Origin: Butyrivibrio sp. LC3010
GTDB taxonomy: Bacteria > Bacillota > Clostridia > Lachnospirales > Lachnospiraceae
Direction of reading: 5' to 3'
Length of the DNA: 64,000 bases
Assembly (NCBI RefSeq): GCF_000424385.1
Contig: NZ_AUJU01000024.1
Location: 1-64,000 of the forward strand
A model generated the notes under the pieces. The model ran no database searches and was not told the origin of the DNA. It saw nothing but the letters and a program-made list of their open reading frames with translations. Positions 62,691 to 64,000 of this stretch are shown here, one piece after another (the first letter of the stretch is position 1; each line of letters begins with the position of its first letter). The translations under genes and the position numbers were made by a program.

Positions 62691-63467
62691 TCATTTCTCC
62701 CTGGCAATATTATTCTGAGCTCTGTCAATCACAAGAAGAAGAACAAGCACAACTACAAATATTATAGCAGATAATGCGTATATTTCCGGCTGGATACCTC
62801 TTTTAACCTCGTTATATATTAGAGTTGATACGGTCTCGAATCCGGAACCTTTGGTAAAGTATGTGATGATAAAGTCATCGATTGACATGGTAAATGCCAT
62901 AAGTGCACCGGATATTATGCCGGGAACAAGATCTGGAAATATTGTCTTAAAAAAGCCATAAACAGGTGTGGCTCCAAGATCCAGAGCTGCTTCATATACA
63001 TAAAAATTTAAATTCTTTATCCTTGGCAGAACACTTAACATGACAAAAGGAATATCAAAGGTTATATGTGCCAACAGGATAGTAGAGAACCCTGAGCTTA
63101 AGTGAAGAAATCTGAACAGAAGCATCAGGGAAATACCTGTTACAATATCCGCATTGATCATCGGAATATTGGTCACTGCAGTTATTGCAGATCTGAATTT
63201 CGAACTTAACCCAATCATTGCAATACAGGTGGCCGTACCAATAATTGTTGAAAGAATCGTTGCCAGCACTGCGATTGAAAGGGTATTAACAAGGGCACTG
63301 GCTATCGCTTCATCGGAAAAAAGCTCTATATACCAATTAAGAGTAAAACTTCCCCATTTTGCCCTTGACTTACTGGAGTTGAAGGACAGCACAATGAGTG
63401 CAATAATTGGCGCATACATGAATACCAAAAGGAGAGCAAGATAAACTCTTTCAAGAATTTTCTTCAT
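62691..63467 (-). CDS. potC: Polyamine ABC transporter permease
   Basis: The 258-residue permease has six helices, starting LERVYLALLLVFMYAPIIALIVLSFNSSKS. The EAA-type loop EAALDLGATPVYGFFKTIFPDLVPGI lies near residue 150. It overlaps the end of potB by 4 bases and leads directly into potD. Confidence 0.94.
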   Translation of the reverse strand: MKKILERVYLALLLVFMYAPIIALIVLSFNSSKSRAKWGSFTLNWYIELFSDEAIASALVNTLSIAVLATILSTIIGTATCIAMIGLSSKFRSAITAVTNIPMINADIVTGISLMLLFRFLHLSSGFSTILLAHITFDIPFVMLSVLPRIKNLNFYVYEAALDLGATPVYGFFKTIFPDLVPGIISGALMAFTMSIDDFIITYFTKGSGFETVSTLIYNEVKRGIQPEIYALSAIIFVVVLVLLLVIDRAQNNIAREK

Positions 63468-64000
63468 GCCAGTGTACCTCCTTCAGTATCAGTGATGTTC
63501 TCAACTATCATATTCAGAATTATAAAGATCATGAGAACTATTGAAAGTCCACTTCCCAAATGCCAGTCATAGAGCTGGGTAAACTGCTGCTCTATAATAT
63601 TTCCGATAAGAAGTATCTTGGATCCGCCAAGCATTGACGAGATTGCAAAGGTCGTAAGGGCGGGAATAAATACCATTGTAATTCCGCTGATGATTCCAGG
63701 AAGTGACAATGGGAATATTATGCGCAAAAAGGTCTGGAAGGTTCCTGCCCCTAAGTCTCTTGCAGCATTTATTACATTATCATCAATCCTGCTAAGTGCA
63801 TTATAGATAGGCAATATCATAAATGGCAGGAAGTTATAGACCATACCAAGCACAATGGCTGATGGTGTATTGATAATGTTAATAGTAGGCAGATGCAAAA
63901 AAGTCAGTACTGCATTAATAACACCTTTTCCCTCAAGAAGAGTCATCCAGGTAAGCGTTCTTAGAAGGAAATTCATCCACATTGGTAAGATAAAAAGTGT
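63464..64000 (-). CDS. potB: Polyamine ABC transporter permease, 3' part (start outside window)
   Basis: The frame is open to base 64000. Codons beyond the first ATG read TLFILPMWMNFLLRTLTWMTLL, which is the inner part of PotB, so the start lies beyond the window. The loop NAARDLGAGTFQTFLRIIFPLSLPGI is the ATPase-contact motif. PotA is expected just upstream, outside the window. Confidence 0.94.
   Translation of the reverse strand, partial: TLFILPMWMNFLLRTLTWMTLLEGKGVINAVLTFLHLPTINIINTPSAIVLGMVYNFLPFMILPIYNALSRIDDNVINAARDLGAGTFQTFLRIIFPLSLPGIISGITMVFIPALTTFAISSMLGGSKILLIGNIIEQQFTQLYDWHLGSGLSIVLMIFIILNMIVENITDTEGGTLA

Noticed and set aside
1..64000. CRISPR arrays, tRNA or rRNA genes, prophage or integrase
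   Set aside because: No regularly spaced repeats, no cloverleaf-like sequences and no phage or integrase genes were seen on either strand; the only mobile DNA is the TnpB element and the small palindromic repeat.

Overview
The window comes from an AT-rich, low-GC Gram-positive anaerobe of the Clostridia. The best guess is a Lachnospiraceae member of the Butyrivibrio/Pseudobutyrivibrio type from rumen or gut. This is inferred from strong GGAGG ribosome binding sites, many lipoprotein solute-binding proteins with YesMN-type two-component systems, GH3/GH31/GH36 enzymes, acetolactate decarboxylase, a TatD-associated radical SAM protein and BspA-like surface proteins. No rRNA, tRNA, CRISPR array or prophage was recognised. 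Gene identities rest on reading motifs in the translated sequence; no database search was run.

Layout. 1-1.7 kb: the 3' part of an IS200/IS605-family tnpB with a hairpin-rich right end (probable omegaRNA), next to the C-terminal remnant of a methyltransferase. 2.2-8 kb: an AraC regulator divergent from a GPH sugar transporter, a NagZ-type GH3 enzyme and a HAD phosphatase. 8-11 kb: an FRG-domain protein, a TatD-linked radical SAM protein, and an ECF S-component with a pyridoxamine kinase (vitamin B6 salvage). 11.3-13.6 kb: a GH31 alpha-glucosidase. 13.8-18.7 kb: a potassium module (TrkH, TrkA, a 51-aa membrane protein, KdpD-like kinase, KdpE-like regulator) with no KdpFABC pump. 18.8-21.2 kb: thioredoxin, an unknown protein with an SH3-like tail, and a nitroreductase.

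21.5-28 kb: an alpha-galactoside locus (GH36, histidine phosphatase, CUT1 ABC importer). 28.2-33 kb: an orphan solute-binding lipoprotein with a YesM/YesN pair, then a degenerate acyl-CoA dehydratase activase fragment. 33.4-38 kb: a DMT permease and a 1135-aa Ig-like/leucine-rich-repeat surface protein. 38.2 kb: a nested palindromic repeat. 38.4-42.6 kb: a LacI repressor divergent from an AtuA/AtuA-C/CaiB operon, with two near-identical operators flanking the promoter. 42.8-46.3 kb: methylglyoxal synthase, acetolactate decarboxylase, a small unknown protein and an NSS transporter.

46.5-52.7 kb: a formate dehydrogenase locus. A NuoF-C/GltD-like fusion flavoprotein overlaps a large NuoG-like, cysteine-type formate dehydrogenase. 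Converging on it is a translationally coupled trio: ECF S-component, a small anchored protein, and MobA. 52.9-61.6 kb: a second YesMN pair divergent from an LplABC-type importer and a second GH31 enzyme. 61.6-64 kb: PotD, PotC and part of PotB of a polyamine importer running off the window end.

Overall this is a carbohydrate-scavenging segment in which each uptake system has its own regulator. The more unusual parts are the FDH module with its Mo-cofactor trio, the Trk-Kdp hybrid, the LacI-controlled AtuA/CaiB operon and the TnpB element.
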